Shown one piece after another: positions 36,633 to 45,460 of a DNA stretch of 64,000 nucleotides (the stretch's first letter is position 1; each line of letters opens with the position of its first letter). A program made the translations under genes and the position numbers. Below the pieces are notes generated by a model that had not been told where the DNA came from, made no database searches, and worked only from the letters and a program-made list of their open reading frames with translations. Source of the DNA: CBDFGQ01 sp965247295 (GTDB taxonomy: Bacteria > Chloroflexota > Dehalococcoidia > Lucifugimonadales > JAGWBF01); the NCBI GenBank assembly GCA_965247295.1, contig CBDFGQ010000001.1:60674-124673 (forward strand), read 5' to 3'.

Positions 36633-36677
36633 CATGGTACCAGCGTCAGTGGCAATGATACCCAGGGAATGGCAGAT

Positions 36678-37160
36678 TCAGGACACCTGCGAGAGGTAGC
36701 CCTTGACCAGGTCCAGGGCGGCCCAGGCGGTATGCTCCCGGTTGGCATTCCTATCGCCGGTCCATCGCAGCTCTTTGCTGGTCTCGTACCCATCGCGGGC
36801 GGCCACGGCTATGTAGAACAGGCCGATGGGCCTGGTCGACGAGCCGCCCGTGGGGCCAGCGACCCCCGTGGTAGAAACACCGACGTCGGTGTCCAGGAGC
36901 TGTCGGCCCTTTCGTGCCATCTCCAGGGCCACCTCGGGGCTCACCGAGCTCTCCCTTTGCAATAGCTCCTCGGATACACCCAGGACCTTGGTCTTCGATC
37001 CCCCCGTATAGGCGATCACGCCACCGTAGAAGTAGCTGGAGCTTCCGGGGACGCTGCAAAGCATCGAGCCCACCAGGCCGGCGGTGCACGCCTCGGCCAC
37101 CGCGATGGTGAGGCCCTTGGCCCTTAGCAACTGTCCTACCTCTTCCTGGACTGAGGGCAT
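36678..37160 (-). CDS. cinA: CinA C-terminal-domain amidase (nicotinamide-nucleotide amidase type)
   Basis: A 160-residue stand-alone CinA C-terminal domain, like PncC, which deamidates nicotinamide mononucleotide in NAD recycling. Motifs are LTIAVAEACTAGLVGSMLC, YFYGGVIAYTGGSKTKVLGV and VSTTGVAGPTGGS. The N-terminal MoaB-like domain of full-length CinA is absent. It follows the MTHFR homologue on the same strand after 65 bases. AGGAGGT lies just upstream of the ATG. Confidence 0.9.
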   Translation of the reverse strand: MPSVQEEVGQLLRAKGLTIAVAEACTAGLVGSMLCSVPGSSSYFYGGVIAYTGGSKTKVLGVSEELLQRESSVSPEVALEMARKGRQLLDTDVGVSTTGVAGPTGGSSTRPIGLFYIAVAARDGYETSKELRWTGDRNANREHTAWAALDLVKGYLSQVS

Positions 37161-37225
37161 CTCCGCACCTCCTGTAAAGCTGATATCGGGTCGCGCCCGC
37201 CAGGTGGGCTCGGCCGGGCTTCGGT

Positions 37226-38092
37226 TCAGGCCCGCCTTGCCGCCTCCAGGACCCCCTGGGCCTCTTCGTAGTCGCGGACCCCTCCCCTCATGATGGGCGG
37301 TACCAGGTATATCCTCTTGATGCCGAAGTCCAGGAAATCCTGGAGCAGCTCTAGGGCGATGTCCATCCCCTCGCGGCCTCCGTCCAGGTCCTGCTTTATC
37401 CCCTCCGGGACGGAGCTGAAGATTATGCCGTCCTTTTTCAACACCTGTAGGCCGAAGAATACCGGATGGGCAAGCTCCTCGCCGGACGCGGCACGATAGG
37501 CGTCCAGGAAATCGGAAATGTCTCGGGTGCTGAAAACCGGCTGCGTTATGAAGAAATCAGCGCCCGCTGAGACCTTGTGGCGAGTAAGCGCCGCCTCCTT
37601 TTCTATACCCCGGCTCAGGTCTATAGAGGCGCCGATGCAGAAGTCCGTGGGCGCCCTCAGCTTCGAGTCCCTGAAGTCTAACCCCTGGTTCATGGACTTC
37701 AGGGCCCTCAACAGCGCGGTAGGGATGAAGTCGCTCACATCCTTGACCTGAGTGAGGTCCCTTTCGGTAAACGCGTCCCCCTTGATCGCCATCACGTTCT
37801 CCAGGCCCAGCATCTGCGTCCCCAGCAGGTGGCTTTGAAGGGCGAGCTTGTTCATATCACGGGTAGCCAGGTTAAAGATTACATCCTTCCCGGTATAGTT
37901 CATGATGGAGTAGGCCAAGATGGCCGAGTCCACTCGCACCGACCTTCCGGGATTGTAGGCCACGCATATGAAGTCGGCGTCGATGGCCTTGGCCCTATCC
38001 AGGATGGCAGAGTCGGCGGACCTGGGAGGTGAAAAATCGCAGATAAAGACGGGCCGGTCCCCCTGAGCCGCGCATTTGTCGATGACCTTCAT
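37226..38092 (-). CDS. Methylenetetrahydrofolate reductase family protein
   Basis: A 288-residue TIM-barrel protein of the MTHFR family, which reduces methylene-tetrahydrofolate to methyl-tetrahydrofolate. Matching segments are VFICDFSPPRSAD near the start, NVMAIKGDAF, FCIGASIDLSRGIEKEAA, KVSAGADFFITQPVF and KRIYLVPPIMRGGVRDYE. The glutamate of the E. coli MetF catalytic motif is not obviously preserved at the first strand, where an aspartate stands instead. It may be one of the divergent MTHFR homologues found with corrinoid or C1 pathways. Confidence 0.82.
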   Translation of the reverse strand: MKVIDKCAAQGDRPVFICDFSPPRSADSAILDRAKAIDADFICVAYNPGRSVRVDSAILAYSIMNYTGKDVIFNLATRDMNKLALQSHLLGTQMLGLENVMAIKGDAFTERDLTQVKDVSDFIPTALLRALKSMNQGLDFRDSKLRAPTDFCIGASIDLSRGIEKEAALTRHKVSAGADFFITQPVFSTRDISDFLDAYRAASGEELAHPVFFGLQVLKKDGIIFSSVPEGIKQDLDGGREGMDIALELLQDFLDFGIKRIYLVPPIMRGGVRDYEEAQGVLEAARRA

Positions 38093-38270
38093 GGGGAGTA
38101 TCTCCTAACATTCAGGACTTCAGGCGTCATGTCCGCGACTGCACCCACTAAATGTACCATCTTATCTTGGGAAAGGGAGGGGCTCCGGCTAGCCTTCAGC
38201 GGCCGGCCCTCCACTTTACTCTATGTGGCCCATCTCCTATACTGGGCCCAACCGTGGGAACGAGGACAAG

Positions 38271-39110
38271 ATGGAACGACTGAGGATAGGCCACAGCCCC
38301 GACGCCGACGACGCCTTCATGTTTTACGGGTTCGCAGCAGGGAAGGTTACCATCGAGGGCTTCGAGATAGAGCAGGTGCTGGAGGACATCGAGTCCCTGA
38401 ACCGGCGGGCCCTGAGCGGGGAGCTTGAGGTCACGGCCATCTCCGCGGGCGCCTACCCTCGGCTGTCCCACGAATACCGCATCATGGCCTGTGGGGCCTC
38501 GGTGGGCAGGCACTACGGACCCATCGTCGTATCGCTAGCCCCGTTGGAGCCGGCGGACCTGGAAGGCAAGGCAATTGCGGTGCCTGGGGAGTACACCACC
38601 GCATATCTCCTCCTGCGCATCTATTTGGACCGGCCCTTTACCCCGGTATTCGTACCCTTCGATAAGGTGGGAGAGGCCGTTGCATCGGGTGAGGCCGATG
38701 CGGCGGTGATTATCCACGAGGGCCAGATTACCTGGGAGGCCCAGGGTTACACCAGGGTGCTGGACCTTGGTCAAACCTGGAGCGATGATACGGGGTTACC
38801 CATTCCCCTGGGCCTGGACATGGTGCACCGGCGGCTGGGAGACGGAACGGCCCAGAAGGTAGCCGGGGGCCTGGAGCGCAGCATAAGGTATGCCATTTCC
38901 CATGAGGAGGAGGCGATAGATTACGCCCTTCCCTTCGGAAGGGGAATCGATAGGGAGACCTGCCGGCGCTTCGTCCGCATGTACGTGAACGAGGACACGC
39001 TGGACATGGGACCGGAGGGGAGGAGGGCGCTGGAGACCCTGTACAGCCGGGCTCACCAGAGGGGACTCATAGACGCGATCCCGCCCCTGGACTTCATACA
39101 GCCGGCGTAA
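38271..39110 (+). CDS. MqnA/MqnD-family periplasmic-binding-fold enzyme
   Basis: A 279-residue member of the VitK2-biosynthesis family that includes MqnA and MqnD of the futalosine menaquinone pathway. It starts MERLRIGHSPDADDAFMFYG, close to the SP-x-D-D-x-F-x-F pattern of the family, and later has AISAGAYPRLSHEYRIMACG and a GEADAAVIIHEGQITW segment. The ATG at 38271 gives this start; the frame is open from 38223. Whether it acts in menaquinone synthesis or is a paralogue cannot be decided, because no other mqn gene is in the window. Confidence 0.8.
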   Translation: MERLRIGHSPDADDAFMFYGFAAGKVTIEGFEIEQVLEDIESLNRRALSGELEVTAISAGAYPRLSHEYRIMACGASVGRHYGPIVVSLAPLEPADLEGKAIAVPGEYTTAYLLLRIYLDRPFTPVFVPFDKVGEAVASGEADAAVIIHEGQITWEAQGYTRVLDLGQTWSDDTGLPIPLGLDMVHRRLGDGTAQKVAGGLERSIRYAISHEEEAIDYALPFGRGIDRETCRRFVRMYVNEDTLDMGPEGRRALETLYSRAHQRGLIDAIPPLDFIQPA

Positions 39111-39182
39111 CCCATCCTCTGGCAAATAGGGTGTCTGCGTTCGACGGCGGGCTGCCTGTCAAAGATGGTGGGAGGTGCAACG

Positions 39183-39944
39183 GTGACACGGTTCGAAGAC
39201 TACTCCGGGAAATATCGTACCATCCGAATGGAAAGGCGAAACGGTATCCTTCAGCTCACCTTTCATACTGACGGTGGCACGCTGCAATGGGGGGATACCC
39301 CCCACCTGGAGTTTACCCAGGCCTTCGCCGACGTGGGCAATGACCCCGACAACCGGGTGGTGATAATGACCGGGGCGGGCGACGGCTTCTCCGGCCCTCG
39401 GGCCACCCGCGCCGGCCGCGCCGTTAGGACCGCCAGGCAGTGGGACCAGACCCGCAAAGAGGGGTACGACCTGCTAATGAACCTGCTGAACATCGAGGCG
39501 CCCATGATTAGCGCCATCAACGGCCCGGCGCTGCGCCACTCCGAGCTGCCCCTGCTCTGTGACATCGTCCTGGCCTCCGAGGAGGCAGTTTTTCAGGACT
39601 CGGGACACTTCATGACCGGCATGGTGCCAGGTGACGGCATGCACATCGTGTATCCTCTGCTGATGGGGATGAACCGCGGCAGGTACTTTCTCCTGACGGG
39701 ACAGAGCCTCTCGGCCGGTGAGGCCAAACAGATGGGGCTGGTAAACGAGGTAGTGCCGAGAAGGGAGCTGCTGCCCCGGGCATGGGCCCTGGCGGAGGAG
39801 CTGGCCCAGCAACCCCCTCTGGTGGTTCGCTACACCAGGATGTTGCTGACCCTCCAGCTAAAGCGACTGATGCAAGACATGCTGGGCTACGGTCTGGCCT
39901 TGGAGGTACTGGCTGCGGTGGACCCGGAGGCGGAGGGGAGCTGA
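39183..39944 (+). CDS. Enoyl-CoA hydratase/isomerase (crotonase) family protein
   Basis: A 253-residue crotonase-fold protein. Core segments are VVIMTGAGDGFSGP, MISAINGPALRHSELPLLCD and FQDSGHFMTGMVPGDGMHIV, the oxyanion-hole region. One of the two catalytic acids of enoyl-CoA hydratase is not clearly kept (HSELPLLCD where an E-G-G loop would be usual), so the reaction may differ. The GTG at 39183 has GGGAGGT upstream and is preferred over the ATG at 39165. It is convergent with the next gene, eight bases apart. Confidence 0.8.
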   Translation: MTRFEDYSGKYRTIRMERRNGILQLTFHTDGGTLQWGDTPHLEFTQAFADVGNDPDNRVVIMTGAGDGFSGPRATRAGRAVRTARQWDQTRKEGYDLLMNLLNIEAPMISAINGPALRHSELPLLCDIVLASEEAVFQDSGHFMTGMVPGDGMHIVYPLLMGMNRGRYFLLTGQSLSAGEAKQMGLVNEVVPRRELLPRAWALAEELAQQPPLVVRYTRMLLTLQLKRLMQDMLGYGLALEVLAAVDPEAEGS

Positions 39945-39952
39945 GGGCGGCC

Positions 39953-41038
39953 TTACGTAGCTTCCCCCGGTCCGTAGGGCAACACAGGAGCCTCTACCGT
40001 GGCACCGCTCTCTTCGTCCCCAGCAAGGCTCAACCGGCTGCCCACCTCGGCGGCGCCTTTCCGTACATACCCCATTCCGATCTGGGCGCCCGTCGTCGGA
40101 ACCCCCGCCACGGAGGTAACCTGGCCCACCTCCTTGCCTTCCCAGGCAAGCTTGATGCCCGGTCGTACCGAGGCGTCGTGGGCAAAGCTGAGGCTGACCA
40201 GATGCCTCTGCACCTTCTGGTAGGTATCGAGGCGGGCGATGACTTCCTGTCCGATGTAGCAGCCCTTGTTGAAGCTTATGGAGCCCCACAGCCCAGCTTC
40301 CAGGGGATTGTAGGACTCGCCAAGCTCCGCGCCGTACTCGGGCACTCCCTCCTCCACACGCAGCGCCTCGTAGGCCTGGTGTCCCAGAGGCTTGGCCGTG
40401 GCGGCCACCTCTCGCCACACCTGTTCGGCATCGTCCCCCTGGACCACGACCTCGTATCTGGGGATGTTGCCTAGCTCCCTCCGCACGATATAGCACTGAA
40501 CCCCGGCGATGGTGCCTTGGGATGACTGATGGACCTGGAAGGACGCCAGGTCCATACAGGACAGCGTACCCAGTAGGCTAGCCGCATTTGGCCCCATGAC
40601 CGAGATCATGGCGGTGCTTGCGGTGACATCCTCCAAGGTCACGTCTTCAACGATCGTGTACTTATCCAGCCATTGCAGCACCGTTTCCGGCGTTTCAGGG
40701 CTGGTGAGGAGCAGTACGTGGTCGCCCAGGTTCAGCACGGTTACCAGGTCGATGATCCTGCCCCGGTCTGAGGTGAGGATGGTGGGAGCGCCCTGGCCAT
40801 GCGGGATGGAGGCGAGGTCGTTGGTGGAGAGGCGGTGAAGGAGGTCGAGGACATCGTCGCCGGTAGCCCTTATCCTGCCGACGTAGGATGCATCGTGAAG
40901 GGCGGCGCCTTCCCTCGCGGCCCTGTACTCGGCCGGGACGTCACCGTAAGCGTGGGGCAGTTTCCAACCGTGCCACTCCTGAAAGCTGGCCCCTGCGCCG
41001 GCTGCGACCTCGTAAAGGGGTGTTCGTAGCTCAGTCAT
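39953..41038 (-). CDS. GcvT/YgfZ-like folate-binding protein
   Basis: A 361-residue aminomethyltransferase-fold protein. It has the YgfZ signature KGCYIGQEVIARLD, which distinguishes the iron-sulfur-cluster repair branch (YgfZ/IBA57) from glycine-cleavage GcvT, along with TNDLASIPHGQGAPT and the folate-site segment LLLTSPETPETVLQWLDKY. The ATG at 41038 is chosen; 41050 is also in frame. An ErpA/IscA-type gene lies just upstream on the same strand, which fits an Fe-S role. Confidence 0.88.
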   Translation of the reverse strand: MTELRTPLYEVAAGAGASFQEWHGWKLPHAYGDVPAEYRAAREGAALHDASYVGRIRATGDDVLDLLHRLSTNDLASIPHGQGAPTILTSDRGRIIDLVTVLNLGDHVLLLTSPETPETVLQWLDKYTIVEDVTLEDVTASTAMISVMGPNAASLLGTLSCMDLASFQVHQSSQGTIAGVQCYIVRRELGNIPRYEVVVQGDDAEQVWREVAATAKPLGHQAYEALRVEEGVPEYGAELGESYNPLEAGLWGSISFNKGCYIGQEVIARLDTYQKVQRHLVSLSFAHDASVRPGIKLAWEGKEVGQVTSVAGVPTTGAQIGMGYVRKGAAEVGSRLSLAGDEESGATVEAPVLPYGPGEAT

Positions 41039-41068
41039 GGTTGGCTCCATTCCTGCCTCGGAAAACTA

Positions 41069-41103
41069 ACGACGCCACCCTGCTCAAATGAGGGTGGCGT
41101 CGT
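41069..41103 (-). terminator. Rho-independent terminator of the ErpA/IscA gene
   Basis: A perfect 13-pair stem: ACGACGCCACCCT (41069-41081) with AGGGTGGCGTCGT (41091-41103) and a nine-base loop. On the minus strand TAGTTTTCC follows. It sits between the ErpA-like stop and the YgfZ-like start. Confidence 0.85.
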
Positions 41104-41129
41104 CGTCGTGCTGCGTACAATTGCCGTGT

Positions 41130-41486
41130 CTAGACTGCGAATGAATTACCACATCCACAAGATTTCGTGGCGTTGGGGTTCTGGAACACGAAGCCCTTCC
41201 CGTTCAGACCGTCGGAGAAGTCGAGCTCCGTGCCCGCCAGGAAGATGTAGCTCTTTTTGTCTATGAAGACCTTGACCCCGTTATGGTCGATGACCTTTTC
41301 GCTGTCATCAGCCTCCTTTTCTATGGAGAGGGTGTAGAGCAGCCCGGAGCAACCGCCCCCCTTGACCCCCACCTTAACTCCAAATCCGTCCCCTATACCC
41401 TGCTTTTGGGCGAAGCCCTTGAGCTTGTCCGCCGCCTTATCAGTTATGTTTATGGTTAGCGTCCCATCCTCGGCAATGGCGCTCAT
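41130..41486 (-). CDS. A-type iron-sulfur carrier (ErpA/IscA/HesB family)
   Basis: A 118-residue Fe-S carrier that holds clusters and passes them to client enzymes. The three ligands of the family are present: the cysteine in KGGGCSGLLY and both in SCGCGNSFAV. The body has YIFLAGTELDFSDGLNGKGF and NPNA. Start ATG 41486 has GGGAGG eight bases upstream. The neighbour YgfZ-like gene supports a maturation role. Confidence 0.94.
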   Translation of the reverse strand: MSAIAEDGTLTINITDKAADKLKGFAQKQGIGDGFGVKVGVKGGGCSGLLYTLSIEKEADDSEKVIDHNGVKVFIDKKSYIFLAGTELDFSDGLNGKGFVFQNPNATKSCGCGNSFAV

Positions 41487-41534
41487 CTAATCCTCCCGGT
41501 GTTACCTGAGAAACTCGTTGCGTTAAGCTCTGTA

Positions 41535-41564
41535 ATTATAGAGTATGCCTGCGGGCTCAGTCAA
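41535..41564 (-). promoter_or_regulatory. Promoter for the ErpA/IscA gene
   Basis: Read on the minus strand: TTGACT (41564-41559), an 18-base spacer and TATAAT (41540-41535). The start codon lies 49 bases downstream. Confidence 0.6.
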
Positions 41565-41644
41565 TAGATGGGTCGACCAGGTACGCTCCGTGGGGTCCCA
41601 GACCCGGTATGTGGGCTTTCCACTCAGGCCCTCGGTCCGCACCC

Positions 41645-42157
41645 TCAGTGGGGGTCCTCGCCTTCCCTTCGGGTTCCCTCAGACGCCGCGGCGGCCAGGT
41701 TGGGGTATCCGTCCAGAGGGAGGGCTTCCCCCGTACGCTCGTACCAGTCGATGAGCTCTCGCAGGTCGGTGGGGACCGGTCTGGTGGTTCCGGTGCCCGT
41801 GTCGTAGCCTACGTAGATGGCCTCCCCCGTGGCGATGGTTCTATCCGTGTTCTGCGCATATATTTCCATGTTCATCGTGATGCTGGTGTTGCCTATGTGG
41901 GAGACCCTCATGTGTACGTCCAGTAGGTCCTCAACCCTTGCCGGATGTTTAAATTCCAGCGTGACCTTGACGACAGCGGTGTCGAAGTAGCCTGTCTCTG
42001 CCAGCTTATAGATGCTGAATCCCAGGTTGCGGTAGTATTCTGCCTGGCCCACCTCCAGATAGTCCATGTAGGACCCATTGTAGACGATGCCCTGGGGGTC
42101 ACACTCCGGCCATCGTACACGCAGGGCGGTATCGAATTTGAATTCCTCTTTCGCCAC
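41645..42157 (-). CDS. Acyl-CoA thioesterase, 4-hydroxybenzoyl-CoA thioesterase type (hotdog fold)
   Basis: A hotdog-fold thioesterase of 170 residues. The N terminus LRVRWPECDPQGIVYNGSYM contains the catalytic aspartate of the 4HBT family, followed by DYLEVGQAEYYRNLG; VTLEFKHPARVEDLLDV is the next conserved strand. The GTG at 42157 is the chosen start; the frame stays open upstream through the tRNA-Ile region to 42364, and that part is rejected. It is the last ordinary chromosomal gene before the accessory region. Confidence 0.85.
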   Translation of the reverse strand: MAKEEFKFDTALRVRWPECDPQGIVYNGSYMDYLEVGQAEYYRNLGFSIYKLAETGYFDTAVVKVTLEFKHPARVEDLLDVHMRVSHIGNTSITMNMEIYAQNTDRTIATGEAIYVGYDTGTGTTRPVPTDLRELIDWYERTGEALPLDGYPNLAAAASEGTRREGEDPH

Positions 42158-42289
42158 GATAACCCTAATTATAGCCCGGAACGGCCCGGTGAAGGACGTG
42201 CGGAGCATCCGGGTACGGGTGGGAGTGGCACCCGCTAGAGTGCGGTCGGGCTTGCCCGCCCACACATGCGTTGCTATAATCCTATTTAT

Positions 42290-42365
42290 GGGCCCGTAGC
42301 TCAGGCGGTTAGAGCGCGGTCCTGATAAGACCGAGGTCGATAGTTCGAGTCTATCCACCTTCACC
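42290..42365 (+). tRNA. tRNA-Ile (anticodon GAT), with a mismatched 3' acceptor strand
   Basis: From 42290 to 42355 this is a textbook tRNA-Ile: acceptor GGGCCCG, D arm GCTCAGGCGGTTAGAGC, anticodon stem CGGTC/GACCG around CTGATAA (anticodon GAT), T arm GATAG/CTATC. The next seven bases should read CGGGCCC but read CACCTTC (42356-42362), giving only three possible pairs with the 5' strand. No CCA follows. A TATAAT at 42275-42280 would drive transcription. The break is exactly at the edge of the accessory region, so the 3' end has probably been replaced by insertion or a join. Confidence 0.75.
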
Positions 42366-42764
42366 TTGAGGTTCAGATTGGTGCTATAGCTAGTCCCTCA
42401 CAAGAGACCAAGATTTGCCAGGACACAACAAAATGCGCGGTAGCCTACCCAATAGCGCCACCGCCAAGACAAAATGCAGACGCCGGAGCTTAAGGAACCT
42501 AGTATTTGTCACCATAGGACACACCTAATCAACGGAGGATCAGCATACGTTTAGGCCATCATTCATTCCAGTGAAAAGTAGTATCGCTAGAGTCCGTATA
42601 GCCCCAGGAAGCATTTGGAGCGCGTTCAGAACGCATAGCACCAGACAAGGGGGTCGCAGTACAGCCTCCACAGGCCTGCCGGGAGGAGATGGTCGGGCTA
42701 AATCAAGTGTACGACGGCCAGGTCACTCTCCCTACGAGCGGCACGCTTGTGATAGTATGGGGCG
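42366..42764. other. Start of the accessory region, no gene seen
   Basis: About 400 bases with lower GC and no reading frame of protein-like composition. I see no integrase, no second tRNA fragment and no strong hairpin. A short repeat-free AT-rich patch lies at 42370-42560. Confidence 0.4.
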
Positions 42765-43589
42765 ATGAGCGGTTTCACGCAGGCCGTGCTGAGGTACCGC
42801 TGGGAGCTGTGGCTGTTCGTCGGCGTCCCGCTGGTGGTGAGCGTCACGTGGGTGATCGAATCCTCACGCCCGGAGGTGTTCACTCTGCCCCTCAGCGAGC
42901 GCCAGGACCTCCCCTACATCAGCCCGAGGGCCATCTTGCTCTTGCTGTTGCTGGGCCTTTCGTACCTGCGCGTGCGCCGGTTGGGCCGGCCCACGCTGGC
43001 GCTGGTCTGGGCGTACGGCGTCGCCGCTGCACTGGCGAATGCGGTGGCTACGGTTGCTATCCAGGTATTCGGTACTCCTCTCCCAGGGTCGAGGACTGCG
43101 TTGTCGTTGGTGGCTTCGGTCGTAGCACTAGCTATCCTCGTCTGGTTCGGCCGGCAGGCGTCCAGAATCAGCCTAGGCCACGCTCTCTTGCTGGTTGGGT
43201 TGTCCACTACGCTCCCTAGAGGTATCAGTCCGCTGATCAGCGTCTCCCCGATCCTCACAGCGGTGGATGAGCCGTACCGCATCGTGCCATGGTCGATCGC
43301 GCTAGCGTTCAGTATTGCGCTGAGCCTGCTGGCCGTCTGGGCGCTCGGCCGCTTCGATTCGGCGAGCGGCGTTGCCCGCACGAGGATGGTCATCGCGTTG
43401 TTCAGCGTGGCTGTGCTCGTGCTCATATCCACGCATTGGGCGATAGTGTCGTGGCAATCAGAGTCCCTACAACCAGCTTTCACCAGCGCGCTGGTCAGCG
43501 CGATCTTCGCCGTCAGCTATGCAGTTGTGATCGCGCTGATCTACGTGTTGCGTGTGCGGACGCCGCGCGAGCGGGAGTCTGTGGGCTAG
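42765..43589 (+). CDS. Unknown polytopic membrane protein
   Basis: A 274-residue protein with about eight predicted membrane helices (for example ELWLFVGVPLVVSVTWVI, AILLLLLLGLSYL, ALSLVASVVALAILVW, WSIALAFSIALSLLAVWALG). It ends in a short charged cytoplasmic tail. I recognise no family motif. It lies between the tRNA-Ile break and the first cassette repeat, so it belongs to the accessory region but not to the repeat-bounded cassette. Confidence 0.65.
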   Translation: MSGFTQAVLRYRWELWLFVGVPLVVSVTWVIESSRPEVFTLPLSERQDLPYISPRAILLLLLLGLSYLRVRRLGRPTLALVWAYGVAAALANAVATVAIQVFGTPLPGSRTALSLVASVVALAILVWFGRQASRISLGHALLLVGLSTTLPRGISPLISVSPILTAVDEPYRIVPWSIALAFSIALSLLAVWALGRFDSASGVARTRMVIALFSVAVLVLISTHWAIVSWQSESLQPAFTSALVSAIFAVSYAVVIALIYVLRVRTPRERESVG

Positions 43590-43671
43590 CTGCGCGGCCT
43601 CGGATCGCGGCGGAGTGGTTTGGGCTTAGTGCCTACTCGTCGGTTGGACCACCAAGCTATACAAAATCAAG

Positions 43672-43795
43672 AACTTTCATCCGTCAGACACAATAGCAAC
43701 GCAAAATTCAGATACTCGTGGGCGGTCGGACTAAGAGGCAGTTGATTAGTAAGGTAGTTCAAGGGATGGAGTGTAGTTCGATCTCCGCAAGCGGG
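43672..43795 (+). repeat. Left direct repeat of the methylase/ATPase cassette
   Basis: About 124 bases that recur, diverged, at 49791-49916 in the same orientation. Shared runs include CATCCGTCAGACACAATAGC, ACTCGTGGGCGGTCGGACTA and GGAGTGTAGTTCGA, and both copies end CCGCAAGCGGG. By eye, roughly 80 percent of positions agree. The two copies enclose all the cassette genes. Confidence 0.85.
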
Positions 43796-43878
43796 GTTTA
43801 TAGGATCAAACCGAGTCACCCGTGGACCAGGCCTTCCACTGTCGGGTTGCGTCAGCTCGCCCTTGACTGCTACAGTAG

Positions 43879-43892
43879 GTTAAGTGTTAAGT
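43879..43892 (+). promoter_or_regulatory. Tandem GTTAAGT heptamers near the MerR-like gene
   Basis: GTTAAGT occurs twice in tandem (43879-43885, 43886-43892), followed closely by a related GTTAAAC. A TTGACT at 43863-43868 could be a -35 box. This may be the operator/promoter of the cassette, but no clear -10 box is seen. Confidence 0.3.
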
Positions 43893-43932
43893 GAAAAGTT
43901 ATACGTTAAACTTCTCACTAGACGTAGAGCTG

Positions 43933-44202
43933 ATGCGAAAGATAACTGGCAATATGTTGATCAAGACTGGTCAGCTGGCAAAACGCGCGGGCATCCTTCC
44001 TTCGAAAGTCCGGTTTTATGTCAGGGAAGGTATACTTCATCCAGTGAGCCAGACTCCGGGAGGGTACTGCCTCTTCGACGGCCAGGAGGCTATCGAGCGA
44101 CTATGCGAGATAGAGGAACTCCAGAGCACGCAGAGGCTCACTATCCGGGAGATCAAACAAGAGCTGGGTCAGGCAGAGGTGGATGAAGCTTCAGGAATTT
44201 GA
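43933..44202 (+). CDS. MerR-like DNA-binding regulator
   Basis: A small helix-turn-helix protein of about 89 residues. LIKTGQLAKRAGILPSKVRF and YVREGILHPVSQTPGGYCLF form the MerR N-terminal winged HTH, and the segment ERLCEIEELQSTQRLTIREI is the following helix. No C-terminal effector domain remains, so it is either a minimal MerR or truncated. Starts at GTG 43891, ATG 43933 and ATG 43954 are all in frame; none has a good ribosome binding site. It precedes the methyltransferase by 136 bases and may regulate the cassette. Confidence 0.7.
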   Translation: MRKITGNMLIKTGQLAKRAGILPSKVRFYVREGILHPVSQTPGGYCLFDGQEAIERLCEIEELQSTQRLTIREIKQELGQAEVDEASGI

Positions 44203-44338
44203 AGGTACAGGAACCCTATCGTGATGTTGCCGAGCAAAGCCGTTGCCCGCTCAATCGCATCTGGCTTCCAGGTTTGGCGGATAGCCGCTAGGCAAATGGC
44301 TCAATGGCGGGACGCAGCGGGGCTAGCATGGCCCCAGT

Positions 44339-45460
44339 ATGGCCGGTGTGCAAGAACCTCAATGCGATCAAGGGCAAATGCAACCTGAGCTACGAGAGAC
44401 CAGTCCTGAAGTTGTAGAAGACGGCGCCTGGCCGGTGCTTAGCCTCTTTTCTGGCGCTGGGGGTCTTGATCTGGGGTTCAAGCATGGAGGCTTCAGACCG
44501 GCGCTCGCTGTTGACATAGATCCAGCTGCCGTCGAAACCTACCGGTGGAATCAACCGGACACCGACGTCGCCCTGTTGGACATAGCCCAGAGTAATCCGG
44601 ACAAGCTGGTGGATCTTTGGATTAGCGTCAACGGGGATGAAGCACCTGTCGGCATAATCGGAGGTCCACCTTGCCAGGCGTTCTCGATTTCAAATGCGCA
44701 CCAGAAAAGAATAGACCCCAGGCGAAAGCTTCTCATCAACTACGCCAAGGTGATAGAGGCGTTCACCTCTCGCCTTGGTTTGGACTTCTTCGTATTCGAG
44801 AACGTGCCAGGGCTCACGCAAGGGAGACATCGGTGGCGCTACCTTCATTTCAAGCGACTATGCAAGAAGGCCGGTTTCAGCGTCCGGGAAAGGGTCGTCA
44901 ATGCTGGGAGATTCGGAATTCCTCAGAATCGTAAGAGGATCATAGTCATAGGGATTAATCGTGAACGATACCCCGGGCTTGTATTAGACCCTCCGGAAGG
45001 TGACAGGCAACCTACGCCCGCCAGAGTTGCCCTGGACGGTTTACCGGAGCCGGCTTTCTGCCAAAGGGACCTAGATCCAGTCAAAGTCCCCCATCACCCA
45101 AACCACGTAGCCATGGTTCCAAAGTCCACGAAGTTTACTAATGGCATGCTGGAGCCAGGAGACCATCGTGGGAGGAGTTTCAGAGTACTAAGCTGGGACC
45201 GGCCCAGCTATACAGTAGCTTACGGTCATCGCGAGGTCCACGTACATCCGAACATGCACCGGCGCCTTTCAATCTACGAGGCGATGCGCCTCCAAGGGTT
45301 TCCCCATTCTTATGAACTGAAGGGAACGTTCAGCCAGCAAGTGCAGCTCATTTCAGATGCGTTGCCCCCGCCCCTCGGCGAGGGGGTCGCGGCGGCCATC
45401 TCCAAGGGACTGGGATACACGTCGCAATCCCAGACCGCAGATGCACATGCTACTGGCTGA
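44339..45460 (+). CDS. DNA (cytosine-5) methyltransferase
   Basis: A 373-residue m5C methyltransferase. The motifs appear in order: I (LSLFSGAGGLDLGF), IV with the catalytic cysteine (GGPPCQAFSIS, Cys111), VI (FVFENVPG), VIII (GIPQNRKRIIVIG), IX and X (RRLSIYEAMRLQGFP). The target-recognition region between VIII and IX is short and contains HHPNHVAMVPKSTKF, so the recognised sequence is unknown. Its stop is overlapped by the start of the glycosylase gene, a strong sign of coupled expression. No restriction endonuclease gene adjoins it. Confidence 0.93.
   Translation: MAGVQEPQCDQGQMQPELRETSPEVVEDGAWPVLSLFSGAGGLDLGFKHGGFRPALAVDIDPAAVETYRWNQPDTDVALLDIAQSNPDKLVDLWISVNGDEAPVGIIGGPPCQAFSISNAHQKRIDPRRKLLINYAKVIEAFTSRLGLDFFVFENVPGLTQGRHRWRYLHFKRLCKKAGFSVRERVVNAGRFGIPQNRKRIIVIGINRERYPGLVLDPPEGDRQPTPARVALDGLPEPAFCQRDLDPVKVPHHPNHVAMVPKSTKFTNGMLEPGDHRGRSFRVLSWDRPSYTVAYGHREVHVHPNMHRRLSIYEAMRLQGFPHSYELKGTFSQQVQLISDALPPPLGEGVAAAISKGLGYTSQSQTADAHATG

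Noticed and set aside
41645..42364. Thioesterase ORF extended to 42364
   Set aside because: The extension reads through the tRNA-Ile gene and has no family similarity; the GTG at 42157 gives the expected N terminus.
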